A DNA stretch of 64,000 nt from Prochlorococcus sp. AG-347-E03 (lineage in GTDB: Bacteria > Cyanobacteriota > Cyanobacteriia > PCC-6307 > Cyanobiaceae): positions 80,918-144,917 of the forward strand of contig QCBG01000002.1 in assembly GCA_003279115.1 (NCBI GenBank), written 5' to 3'. Each line of letters opens with the position of its first letter. The stretch's first letter is position 1. The notes below the pieces were generated by a model that had not been told where the DNA came from, did not search any database, and worked only from the letters and a program-made list of their open reading frames with translations. Shown here piece after piece: positions 38,042 through 45,629 of this stretch. Made by a program: the position numbers and the translations under genes.

Positions 38042-39793
38042 TTAGGGTTTTTTAACAATCATTCCATGATCTTTAATTTGGGGAGGTATTTTTTCAATTA
38101 CTATCAAACTCTCGATAATTTCTTTCGCAACTGGTACAGCAACAGTTGAACCATATGCATATGATTTGGATGGCTCATCAACGACTATAAGGACAGCATA
38201 TTTTGGATCATTAACTGGTAAGGTAGCTATAAAACTACAAACTTTTTTGCTTGTATACGAACCATTTAAAGCTTTTTGAGAAGTGCCCGTTTTCCCAGCA
38301 ATCCTATAACCCTCGATTTTTACTCCAGATCCACTACCTTTATCAACTACGCTTTCCATCCATTCAAGAACAGTTTTAGAAACCTCTTGTGAAAAAATTT
38401 GTCTTTTTGGATTTTCATTAAATCTTTCTTTGAAAGTTGCGGTTACATGAGGAGTTACTTCAAAACCCCCATTTGCCAGAGCCGCATGAAGTTGAAGCAA
38501 TTTAAGTGGCGAGATTGAGAACCCTTTACCAAAAGAAGTTACGGCAGCCTCAATTGATTGATTTACGAATAAATCTTTTCTCTTAAGTTGGCCAGGAGTT
38601 GATTCAAATAAGTCAGTCTTTAAATTTTTATTTATACCTAAATTTATTAGCCAATCCCAATAAATTGCGGGGTCTAAATTTTGCATTATTTTTACCATCC
38701 CAACATTGCTTGAAACCTGCAAAACTTTTGGATAGTCAATGAATCCATTACCTTTTTTATCCCAATTAGAAAGTGTCCATCCTCCAACATTAATTTTTCC
38801 AATATCTTCAACTAATCCATCTTTCTGGATTACTTTTTCCTCTAAAGCTAAGGCAAGATTAATAGGTTTAAAAGTTGAACCAGGCTCAAATAAATCTTGA
38901 GAATACCAACCCCTAAAAAGTTCAGAATCATACTGCCAAAATTTATTTGGATCGTAAGACGGAACTGTAACCAAAGAGAGAATCCGACCATTATTAACGT
39001 CCATAACTATGGCAAATCCCTTCTTTGCTTTCCATTTGCTTACTTGCTTTGATAATGCATCGAATGACGCTTTCTGTAATTTTGAATCAATAGTTAGGCC
39101 TAATTTTTTGTAATCAGAAATAAAATCACCTGGGGCTGAATTATCCGGTAGAGGTGTTCCATCGCCTCCTATTTTTATGAAATTTCCTTTATTAAAAACT
39201 TTAATTTGATTATCTAAATGAAGCTCTAAACCTGCTGAAGCTATATTCTCATTATTAACAAAACCAACAAGATTAGAGAAAATCTCCCCTTGTGGATAAT
39301 GTCTCTGAGAATATTTAAACAAATCAAGTCCGCTTATTTGAAGGTTTTTAATCTTTTCTGCCTTTTCTTCGGAAATTTTATCCAAAAGCTTGATACCACT
39401 CATTTTATTATTAAATTTACTCAAAAGTATTTCGCCGTTTATATCCAAAATAGGTGACAATTTTTCTATAACTTCTTCAATACTGCGAACTCTGTTAATT
39501 GAATCACCAGGAAAATTAAAATATTTTGGATGGGCCCATAATTTATAGAGTGGTTTATCGTAAGCAATTAGTCTATTATTTCTATCAACAATCGACCTCC
39601 TTTTTTTTAAGGCGTTAGTTTTAGAAGATTGTATTAATCTAGCTTTCCTTTGCAAATCAGAGGCGTTAAAGACTTGCAATTTAACTAACCTCCCAAACAA
39701 ACAAAATATTAATAGTAAGCTAAAAAAATAGAGAAATTTAAATCTTTTTTGATCAAGGGGGACTAGACGAACTATCTTTTTGTATTTTTCCAT
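38042..39793 (-). CDS. ftsI: Division-specific transpeptidase (penicillin-binding protein 3)
   Basis: Cross-links septal peptidoglycan. The 583 residues have an N-terminal membrane helix near 24-38, a class B PBP dimerisation part (KLWAHPKYFNFPGDS), and the three penicillin-binding motifs: STFK (in EPGSTFKPIN), SSN (VSSNVGMV) and KTGT (AGKTGTSQ). A TTG at 39796 precedes the ATG at 39793; the ATG overlaps the stop of the upstream FtsL-like gene (TGATG), so I prefer it. Inner membrane, periplasmic catalytic domain. Confidence 0.95.
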   Translation of the reverse strand: MEKYKKIVRLVPLDQKRFKFLYFFSLLLIFCLFGRLVKLQVFNASDLQRKARLIQSSKTNALKKRRSIVDRNNRLIAYDKPLYKLWAHPKYFNFPGDSINRVRSIEEVIEKLSPILDINGEILLSKFNNKMSGIKLLDKISEEKAEKIKNLQISGLDLFKYSQRHYPQGEIFSNLVGFVNNENIASAGLELHLDNQIKVFNKGNFIKIGGDGTPLPDNSAPGDFISDYKKLGLTIDSKLQKASFDALSKQVSKWKAKKGFAIVMDVNNGRILSLVTVPSYDPNKFWQYDSELFRGWYSQDLFEPGSTFKPINLALALEEKVIQKDGLVEDIGKINVGGWTLSNWDKKGNGFIDYPKVLQVSSNVGMVKIMQNLDPAIYWDWLINLGINKNLKTDLFESTPGQLKRKDLFVNQSIEAAVTSFGKGFSISPLKLLQLHAALANGGFEVTPHVTATFKERFNENPKRQIFSQEVSKTVLEWMESVVDKGSGSGVKIEGYRIAGKTGTSQKALNGSYTSKKVCSFIATLPVNDPKYAVLIVVDEPSKSYAYGSTVAVPVAKEIIESLIVIEKIPPQIKDHGMIVKKP

Positions 39794-40221
39794 CAATATC
39801 CCCTTTGATATTTGCTATCACTAAAACCTTCAAGGAAACTACTTAAATTTTTCTTCAATAAACTTTCCTTTTTTTCTGGAAGTTTATCTAGATAGATTAA
39901 ATCTTTAGGTTTAGTTTTTTTATAAGTATTAATAGACTCAAGTTCACTAATATAAAATTCCTCAATTTTAGAAATAAAATCAATCAGATTATTATTGATA
40001 GTTCTTGTTTTAGATAAGTTTTTATATGTATTTGACCATTTTCTTTGACTATTGAAAGACAATACAAAAAAGGTGAAAATTAACAACAAAAGAGAGATAT
40101 TGATGGTGTCGATAATTTGATGTATTAATTTGATATTAATTATGGATATTTTTTCAGATTTTTTTTTACTTGCATATGAAACTTTTTTTTTTAAATTTAG
40201 TTGATTCCCATAAGGTTTCAT
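39793..40221 (-). CDS. Small membrane protein in the FtsL position before ftsI
   Basis: A 142-residue protein with a basic N-terminus, one strongly hydrophobic segment at about 36-56 (IIDTINISLLLLIFTFFVLS) and a helical C-terminal part that may form a coiled coil (NLIDFISKIEEFYISELESI). Sequence similarity to FtsL is not visible, but size, topology and translational overlap with ftsI all match the FtsL/FtsB type of divisome partner. No other function suggests itself. Confidence 0.65.
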   Translation of the reverse strand: MKPYGNQLNLKKKVSYASKKKSEKISIINIKLIHQIIDTINISLLLLIFTFFVLSFNSQRKWSNTYKNLSKTRTINNNLIDFISKIEEFYISELESINTYKKTKPKDLIYLDKLPEKKESLLKKNLSSFLEGFSDSKYQRGY

Positions 40222-40306
40222 CTATGATTTATTTTTTGAATAAAAGAGGTGTTCTTAATTAAATAAACATCTTTTTGTTTAATTCGCAAGTAAAAAATTA
40301 AATTCT

Positions 40307-41668
40307 TTATGTCCTCAATAAGAACAAATTTAAGAAAGTCAATCCATTCCATAAAGAATGCATAATCACTGAGGAAAACAAACTCCCTGAAGCAATTCTT
40401 GTAATTGCCAATCCAATCCCTAGAACAAATAATGGAGGCATTTCTCCCAAGCTTAAATGGGCTAATGCAAAAATAAAAGCTGAAACAATTATGCCCGAAA
40501 TTACTCCAAAATCTCTTGAAAGAGTTGGTAGTAAAATACCGCGAAATATGATCTCTTCAAATAGAGGAGCTAATAGAGTTGTTGTTACAAATAATAGAAT
40601 AAATGATAAATAATTATTATTGTTAAGAACAATTTCCAGCAAAGGGTTACTACCATTCTGATTATCGATCAGACTATTCATAATTAGAGAGATCAATAAA
40701 ACAAAAGGTACAATTGTTAACCAACCTTTAATTCCCTGAATAATTGCATATTTTATTGGCAAGAAATTGAACTGTAAATAATCCTTTTTAAAAGTAAATT
40801 CACCATTCAAAGATTTAATTTGATAATAAACTATCCATAATGGCGGAATAGCCATAAAAAGATATCCAAAGAAAATTTTTAAAGATTGAGACAATTCATT
40901 AGGGATATTTTTAGAAAAAATTTCAACCAAACTGATAGAGAACAAAGGTGATACCACTTCTCCTAAAACAACAAATCCACCTGCAATTAATAAAACCATA
41001 TCTATTAATTCTAAATCTAAGGATTTAATTTCTTTCCAACCAAACTTTTTCAAAGATATTGTTGTCCATAATATTTTTAAAGCCAGAATAGAGCCAATAA
41101 GTATTGTTAAAAGTGGTATTAGTCTTATGGCTAATAACTTAAAAAACATTTTGCTTGAAAATGATTTTGTTATTAATGAACTATCGTCAAAATCAAATTT
41201 CCGGCTTAAAAGGTGATATAAAAATCTATCATCTTTGAATGAATCAAATTTATCAGAATTTATTTTATATAAATTATTATTAGATTTTTTTTCTATTTCA
41301 TCAATCAGAAATTTGAAGTTTTTATTTTCAAAATCTTTGGATCTATTTTTATAGATCTTAGGATCATTTGATTCTGAAGTAATTATTCGAATTAATTTAT
41401 TTCTTTCTGTTAGTTCTTCAAATGAGACACTAGAGAGTGATTTATTAATTTGATCAACGGGATCATTAATAATAAAAAATTTTTTAAGATTTACAGGTAT
41501 TGATTGGACAGATAATTCAGCAATTTCTTGCTCTTTTTGACTAATATCAAATGAGACAGATGGTCTATTTAAACTATCTCTTAAGCCTTGTTGCCATACA
41601 AAAAAAGTTATGACGATAGAAATAAAAGCTAAAGTGAGTTTTGACTTAGAAATATTTTTAAAGATCAT
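40307..41668 (-). CDS. CPBP family intramembrane metalloprotease
   Basis: A 453-residue membrane protein. The CAAX-protease/bacteriocin-processing (CPBP, ABI) motifs are EEIIFRG (EExxxR) followed by FALAHLSLGE and IMHSLWNG, in the last 100 residues. The first 190 residues are a charged, non-membrane region after a single N-terminal helix (long for the family), and could be an exported domain. Function in cyanobacteria is unknown; family members process prenylated or bacteriocin peptides. Confidence 0.88.
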   Translation of the reverse strand: MIFKNISKSKLTLAFISIVITFFVWQQGLRDSLNRPSVSFDISQKEQEIAELSVQSIPVNLKKFFIINDPVDQINKSLSSVSFEELTERNKLIRIITSESNDPKIYKNRSKDFENKNFKFLIDEIEKKSNNNLYKINSDKFDSFKDDRFLYHLLSRKFDFDDSSLITKSFSSKMFFKLLAIRLIPLLTILIGSILALKILWTTISLKKFGWKEIKSLDLELIDMVLLIAGGFVVLGEVVSPLFSISLVEIFSKNIPNELSQSLKIFFGYLFMAIPPLWIVYYQIKSLNGEFTFKKDYLQFNFLPIKYAIIQGIKGWLTIVPFVLLISLIMNSLIDNQNGSNPLLEIVLNNNNYLSFILLFVTTTLLAPLFEEIIFRGILLPTLSRDFGVISGIIVSAFIFALAHLSLGEMPPLFVLGIGLAITRIASGSLFSSVIMHSLWNGLTFLNLFLLRT

Positions 41669-41784
41669 AACTTATTATATTGTTGAAAACTATAGTTAGT
41701 TATCATTGAATTTCCTTATATTTATGTATCTATTTTAATCACGCCATGAGATGATTAAATTATCTTAATTTTCAAATTTATATA

Positions 41785-43113
41785 ATGGCTTTAAGATTAG
41801 TTTTAGTTAGGCATGGACTAAGCAGTTTCAATGCAAAAGGATTAATTCAAGGAAGAACAGACGAATCATTATTAACTGAAGAAGGATACGTACAAGCCCA
41901 AAAAGCAGGAAAAGCATTATCAAAAATAAACTTCGATAAAATCTATTCCTCCCCACTTGTGAGAGCGGCAGAGACTGCAAAAACAATTAAAAAGACCTTC
42001 AATAAAGAACAAAATATTGTATTTGACGATAATTTGCTAGAGGTAGATCTTAGCGATTGGTCCGGTCTAAAAATTGATGAAATAAAAAAGAAATTTCCAG
42101 AAATTTACCCTATATGGAAAAATGATCCTGAAAACCTTATCTTAAAAAGAAATGACAATAAAACTTATAAACCAATTCAAGAGTTATTTTTTCAAGCAAC
42201 AAATTTTGTAGAAGAAATTTTAAAAATTTATCAAGATAAAGATGATGTAAATATTTTAGTTGTTGGACATAATGCAATTCTCAGATGTTTAATACTCTTG
42301 TTATTAGGAAAGCCTAAGCAAGGTTTTAGAAAAATAAGATTAGAAAATGCTTCTTTCTCGATAATCAATATTTCAAGGAAAGATAACTCTTTTAAGACTC
42401 AAATTGAATGCTTAAATCAAACTTCCCATCTTAATAAAAATATTCCAAATAAAATTGGAGATTCCAGAATATTTCTTATAAGGCATGGTGAAACTAACTG
42501 GAACAAAGAAGGTAGATTTCAAGGCCAAATTGATGTCCCTTTAAATGAAAACGGAAAAGATCAAGCTAGAAAGACTTTTGAATATTTGAGAAATATTTCT
42601 TTCAATAAGGCATTTTCAAGTTCAATGCATAGGCCTTTTGAGACTGCACAAATAATCCTTCAAAATAGCAAAGATTTGAAAATAGAAAGAATAGATTCAC
42701 TTATAGAAATTAGTCACGGATTATGGGAGGGTAAACTGGAAGCAGAAATAAGAGAACAGTGGTCTGATTTACTAAAAAAATGGCATGATAAACCTGAAGA
42801 AGTAATAATGCCTGAAGGTGAATCTATAAAAGATGTATCAGAGAGATCCGTAGAAGCTTTTAACAATATTTGTTCATCTCAAAAGGATAATGATATAAGC
42901 CTATTAGTTGCTCATGATGCAGTCAACAAAACTCTAATTTGTAATATCCTTGGCATTAATTATTCAAATATTTGGATGATTAAACAAGGTAATGGTGGCA
43001 TAACGATAATCGACCTTTTTAATGATCCCAATAAGCCCCCCGTGATTAGCGCTCTAAACATTACAACCCACCTAGGGGGAATAATTGATTCAACTGCTTC
43101 AGGAGCACTTTAA
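41785..43113 (+). CDS. Two-domain histidine phosphatase (phosphoglycerate-mutase family)
   Basis: A 442-residue protein made of two histidine-phosphatase domains in tandem. Domain one starts LVRHGLSSFNAKGLIQGRTD, and domain two, from about residue 230, LIRHGETNWNKEGRFQGQID; each ends with its own His (VGHNAILR and VAHDAVNK). So both catalytic sites appear intact. Cyanobacterial relatives include phosphoserine phosphatase PspA and 2-phosphoglycerate mutase-like enzymes; which one this is cannot be told. Often annotated gpmB. Confidence 0.9.
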   Translation: MALRLVLVRHGLSSFNAKGLIQGRTDESLLTEEGYVQAQKAGKALSKINFDKIYSSPLVRAAETAKTIKKTFNKEQNIVFDDNLLEVDLSDWSGLKIDEIKKKFPEIYPIWKNDPENLILKRNDNKTYKPIQELFFQATNFVEEILKIYQDKDDVNILVVGHNAILRCLILLLLGKPKQGFRKIRLENASFSIINISRKDNSFKTQIECLNQTSHLNKNIPNKIGDSRIFLIRHGETNWNKEGRFQGQIDVPLNENGKDQARKTFEYLRNISFNKAFSSSMHRPFETAQIILQNSKDLKIERIDSLIEISHGLWEGKLEAEIREQWSDLLKKWHDKPEEVIMPEGESIKDVSERSVEAFNNICSSQKDNDISLLVAHDAVNKTLICNILGINYSNIWMIKQGNGGITIIDLFNDPNKPPVISALNITTHLGGIIDSTASGAL

Positions 43114-43166
43114 ATTAAAACCTTTTTTAAAATTTACTTGATGAAGTCAGATGTAGAAAAAGTGGG

Positions 43167-43826
43167 TTATTTATTGAAAAAGCTAACTTGATTAAGAGGC
43201 CAAAATCTGAAATATGCTTTACCAATTATCTCCTTTTTATGAAGAAATTTACTTCCAGGCCAATATCTGCCATCCCAGCTATTTGACCTATTATCACCTA
43301 AAACTAAAAAATGATCTTCAGGAACTTTTATATTTTCAAATTTACCACATTCATTAAAGAGGGATAATGAGCACTTATAAGAGACATAAGGTTCAGGAAT
43401 TAATTTATTATTTATTATTAATTCACCCTTCATATTTACACTCACAATTTCTCCTGGGAGTGCCACCACTCTTTTAATGTATGCATCGCAAGCTTGATCC
43501 CTCAACCCAGGAATAATGGATATCGGAGGGAAACTCATAAAAAAACAATATCTTTTTTTTGGTAGAGGCTTAGATCTTGATGAAATTAATTTTTCGTCAA
43601 ATGAGAAGGGTGAGTTAAAAACAACAATATCACCTCTTTTTGGTAAAGAGTTTCTTAGAGAAAATTTTTCAATAATTAACCTATCATTTATTTGTAATTC
43701 TGGAAGCATTGAACCAGAAGGGATATAACGAGGTTCTGCTAGAAAAGATCTACAAGAAGAAACAAAAAAAGTTAATAGAATTAGTAGACCCCATTCTTTT
43801 AAAAAACTTTTAATAGAAGCATGCAT
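43167..43826 (-). CDS. lepB: Signal peptidase I
   Basis: Cuts signal peptides from exported proteins at the thylakoid or plasma membrane. The 219 residues have one N-terminal membrane helix (WGLLILLTFFVSSC), the catalytic Ser in IPSGSMLPELQINDRL, the catalytic Lys in YIKRVVALPGE, and the late LGDNRSNSWDGRYWP box. A 25-residue insert between them (LISSRSKPLPKKRYCF) is longer than in E. coli relatives. ATG start at 43826. Confidence 0.95.
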   Translation of the reverse strand: MHASIKSFLKEWGLLILLTFFVSSCRSFLAEPRYIPSGSMLPELQINDRLIIEKFSLRNSLPKRGDIVVFNSPFSFDEKLISSRSKPLPKKRYCFFMSFPPISIIPGLRDQACDAYIKRVVALPGEIVSVNMKGELIINNKLIPEPYVSYKCSLSLFNECGKFENIKVPEDHFLVLGDNRSNSWDGRYWPGSKFLHKKEIIGKAYFRFWPLNQVSFFNK

Positions 43827-43855
43827 AAAATTATTTAAGTTTTGATTTTTTAACC

Positions 43856-44212
43856 TTATATAATTTGTTTGGCATATTCAATTTCGTTAAAACCTAATAT
43901 TACTTTTTTTTCCTCGTAAATCAAAAATGGTCTTTTTATCAATTTACCATCACCTAAAAGAAGTTGAATAATTTCTTCCCTTGATAAGCCGTAAATATCA
44001 AGATTTAGAGTTTTAAAAGCTTTACCTCTTGTATTAAAAATCCTTTTCTTATCATCAGAGTATTGTTCTAAAGCAAGATTTAAATAATCAACAAGTGGTG
44101 GTTCTTTTACAATATCAATTAATTTGAATTCGAAATCTTTGCTTTTAAGCCACTTTGCAGCTTTTATACAAGTGGAGCATTTTAAATAACTATAAAAAAT
44201 TATTTTTTTCAA
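43856..44212 (-). CDS. ArsC/Spx family protein
   Basis: A 118-residue thioredoxin-fold protein of the arsenate reductase/Spx family. The N-terminal YLKCSTCIKAAKWLK gives a CxxC pair, as in Spx and MgsR-type regulators, rather than the single Cys of ArsC. The C-terminal KRPFLIYEEKKVILGF holds the family Arg-Pro. Function as arsenate reductase or as a transcription regulator is open. The TTG start overlaps the stop of the pyrophosphatase gene upstream (TTGA), so they are coupled. Confidence 0.85.
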   Translation of the reverse strand: MKKIIFYSYLKCSTCIKAAKWLKSKDFEFKLIDIVKEPPLVDYLNLALEQYSDDKKRIFNTRGKAFKTLNLDIYGLSREEIIQLLLGDGKLIKRPFLIYEEKKVILGFNEIEYAKQII

Positions 44213-44763
44213 TTTAATTGACCACTTTTTGATTTCTTAAGTACCTTAAAGTTTTTCTTTTTTAGGGGTATACAACTTTTCAATAAATTTTCAACCACAT
44301 CAAAATCCCTCCAACCGTCAATTTGCACTGTTCTTCCATCAAGTCCTTTACTTGTTCTAAAAAATTCAGCAACATCCTCAAGCTGATTAGGAGCAATTTG
44401 ATTAATACTAACTATGTTAGCCTGTCTAGGATTAGCCATAGGCACACATAAAAGTTTTCCATCATATGCGCCACAGTCATGCATATCCAAAACTCCAATA
44501 GGTCTAGCTTTTATTAAACAACCCGCAAAAGTAGGTTCATCCATTATCACCATTGCATCAAGAGGAGCTCCATCATCAGCGAGAGTATTTGGGATAAAGC
44601 CATAATCAAAAGGGTACCTCACTGAAGAATGCAATACTCTATCTAAGGCCATTATTCCTGCATCAGAGCAATATTCATATTTATTCCTACTACCTGCGGG
44701 TATTTCAACCACAATATTTACTATTCCCTTCATTGGAGATGGAGGTATTGAACTAAGGTCCAT
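44209..44763 (-). CDS. ppa: Inorganic pyrophosphatase family I, with altered active site
   Basis: A 184-residue soluble pyrophosphatase homologue: VVEIPAGSRNKYE (Glu20, Lys28, Glu30), LDRVLHSS (Arg42), YPFDYGFIP, and DMHDCGAYDGKLL (two Asp and Lys). The metal-binding signature DGDPLD reads DGAPLD: Ala66 replaces the aspartate that in the E. coli enzyme (Asp67) binds metal and activates water. I recall the normal DGD in the Synechocystis homologue. So activity is uncertain, and a second, intact pyrophosphatase gene lies at 59507. Upstream neighbour overlaps by 11 bases. Confidence 0.9.
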   Translation of the reverse strand: MDLSSIPPSPMKGIVNIVVEIPAGSRNKYEYCSDAGIMALDRVLHSSVRYPFDYGFIPNTLADDGAPLDAMVIMDEPTFAGCLIKARPIGVLDMHDCGAYDGKLLCVPMANPRQANIVSINQIAPNQLEDVAEFFRTSKGLDGRTVQIDGWRDFDVVENLLKSCIPLKKKNFKVLKKSKSGQLN

Positions 44764-45007
44764 CTTTTTTAAAATCGTGATTATGAATTATCTCGTTTCC
44801 TTGAGATAAAGGTCTTCCAATTAAAATGCTTATTGAAGGTAAAAAAATTGTCAAGAATGCAAAAATAATACCTAAAGATGTTATTGATAAACTCCTTATA
44901 CTTAAGGGGTCATCATCATCTCTATCAAAATCACTTCGAGCAGAATCATGGGAAGATTCTTCGCTTGATTTACTTTGAATAAACTGCTTTGATTTCGTGT
45001 AACTCAA
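44753..45007 (-). CDS. Unknown small membrane protein
   Basis: An 84-residue protein: a Ser/Asp-rich N-terminal half (SSEESSHDSARSDFDRDDDDP) and one hydrophobic segment at about 43-64 (ITSLGIIFAFLTIFLPSISILIG). TTG start at 45007. It overlaps the start of the pyrophosphatase gene by 11 bases, which suggests a shared transcript. I do not recognise the family; the layout fits a small thylakoid or plasma-membrane protein. Confidence 0.65.
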   Translation of the reverse strand: MSYTKSKQFIQSKSSEESSHDSARSDFDRDDDDPLSIRSLSITSLGIIFAFLTIFLPSISILIGRPLSQGNEIIHNHDFKKDGP

Positions 45008-45090
45008 GAACTCTTAATTGGAAAAGATTAAGGAGATAATTTAATGCTTTTATCCTACATTCAAAATGTCAATAAATCAAAACATTGATT

Positions 45091-45108
45091 AGTAATTTTA
45101 AAATTACT
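45091..45108. terminator. 18-bp perfect palindrome at the end of the helix-turn-helix gene
   Basis: AGTAATTTTAAAATTACT is its own reverse complement and covers the stop codon of the gene at 45104. As RNA it would form a 7-bp stem with a TTAA loop. A terminator or RNA-end hairpin is the simplest reading; an operator is possible. Confidence 0.35.
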
Positions 45109-45454
45109 CTTTTTCTAGTAAAGACCTAATAGATTTTAGTTCGTCTAATATTTGCACCATTATATTTTGAGCAGCAGAGGAAGGTGTATTAAAAACCTCT
45201 ACAGTAACTTCTTTAATTCTTAAAATATCTTTTGCGAATCTTGCTACTTCATTAGGATGAAATTTTAAAGGATCTTTTTGATCAGTTCTAAATTCGGGAT
45301 TTAATTTTCTTGGATTAAAGCTAGGGTTTAGATTTCTTAAATCTGTATTTGTATACCTATAGACAGAAGCTCTTGATCTGTTAAGGAATTTTTGAACTTC
45401 ATCGATACCTACTAATTCCTCTTCGCTAGTTATATTAGAATCTATATTTTCCAT
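45104..45454 (-). CDS. Helix-turn-helix (MerR/excisionase-like) DNA-binding protein
   Basis: A 116-residue protein. The segment LVGIDEVQKFLNRSRASVYRYTNTDLR has the pattern of an excisionase/MerR-type winged helix that recognises DNA, followed by a PRKLNPEFRTDQKDPLKFHPNEVARFAK part, where the family often has a second contact loop. The C-terminal helix (AAQNIMVQILDELKSIRSLLEKE) could dimerise. Likely a small transcription regulator. An imperfect inverted repeat lies just upstream (45470-45517), as expected of an autoregulated gene. Confidence 0.78.
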   Translation of the reverse strand: MENIDSNITSEEELVGIDEVQKFLNRSRASVYRYTNTDLRNLNPSFNPRKLNPEFRTDQKDPLKFHPNEVARFAKDILRIKEVTVEVFNTPSSAAQNIMVQILDELKSIRSLLEKE

Positions 45455-45469
45455 AAACTTAAGAAAATG

Positions 45470-45517
45470 TTTCAGTAGTAATGAACTTTAAAAAGAGTTT
45501 GAACTTCATTACTGAAA
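45470..45517 (-). promoter_or_regulatory. Inverted repeat upstream of the helix-turn-helix gene
   Basis: TTTCAGTAGTAATGAA at 45470-45485 and TTCATTACTGAAA at 45505-45517 are mirror arms apart from a 3-base insertion (GTA). Possible operator of the regulator at 45454. The right arm continues as ATTACTGAAAAAGTT, a word that recurs upstream of the sigma-factor gene (57161-57175). Confidence 0.35.
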
Positions 45518-45629
45518 AAGTTAGCAGAAACAATATTTTTAGACTAGCCGCGTTGAGGGACTCAAGACACTTTAAATTATTTTTCCATCTTAATTGATAA
45601 AATTAAATATTATTAAGGATTTTTATTGT

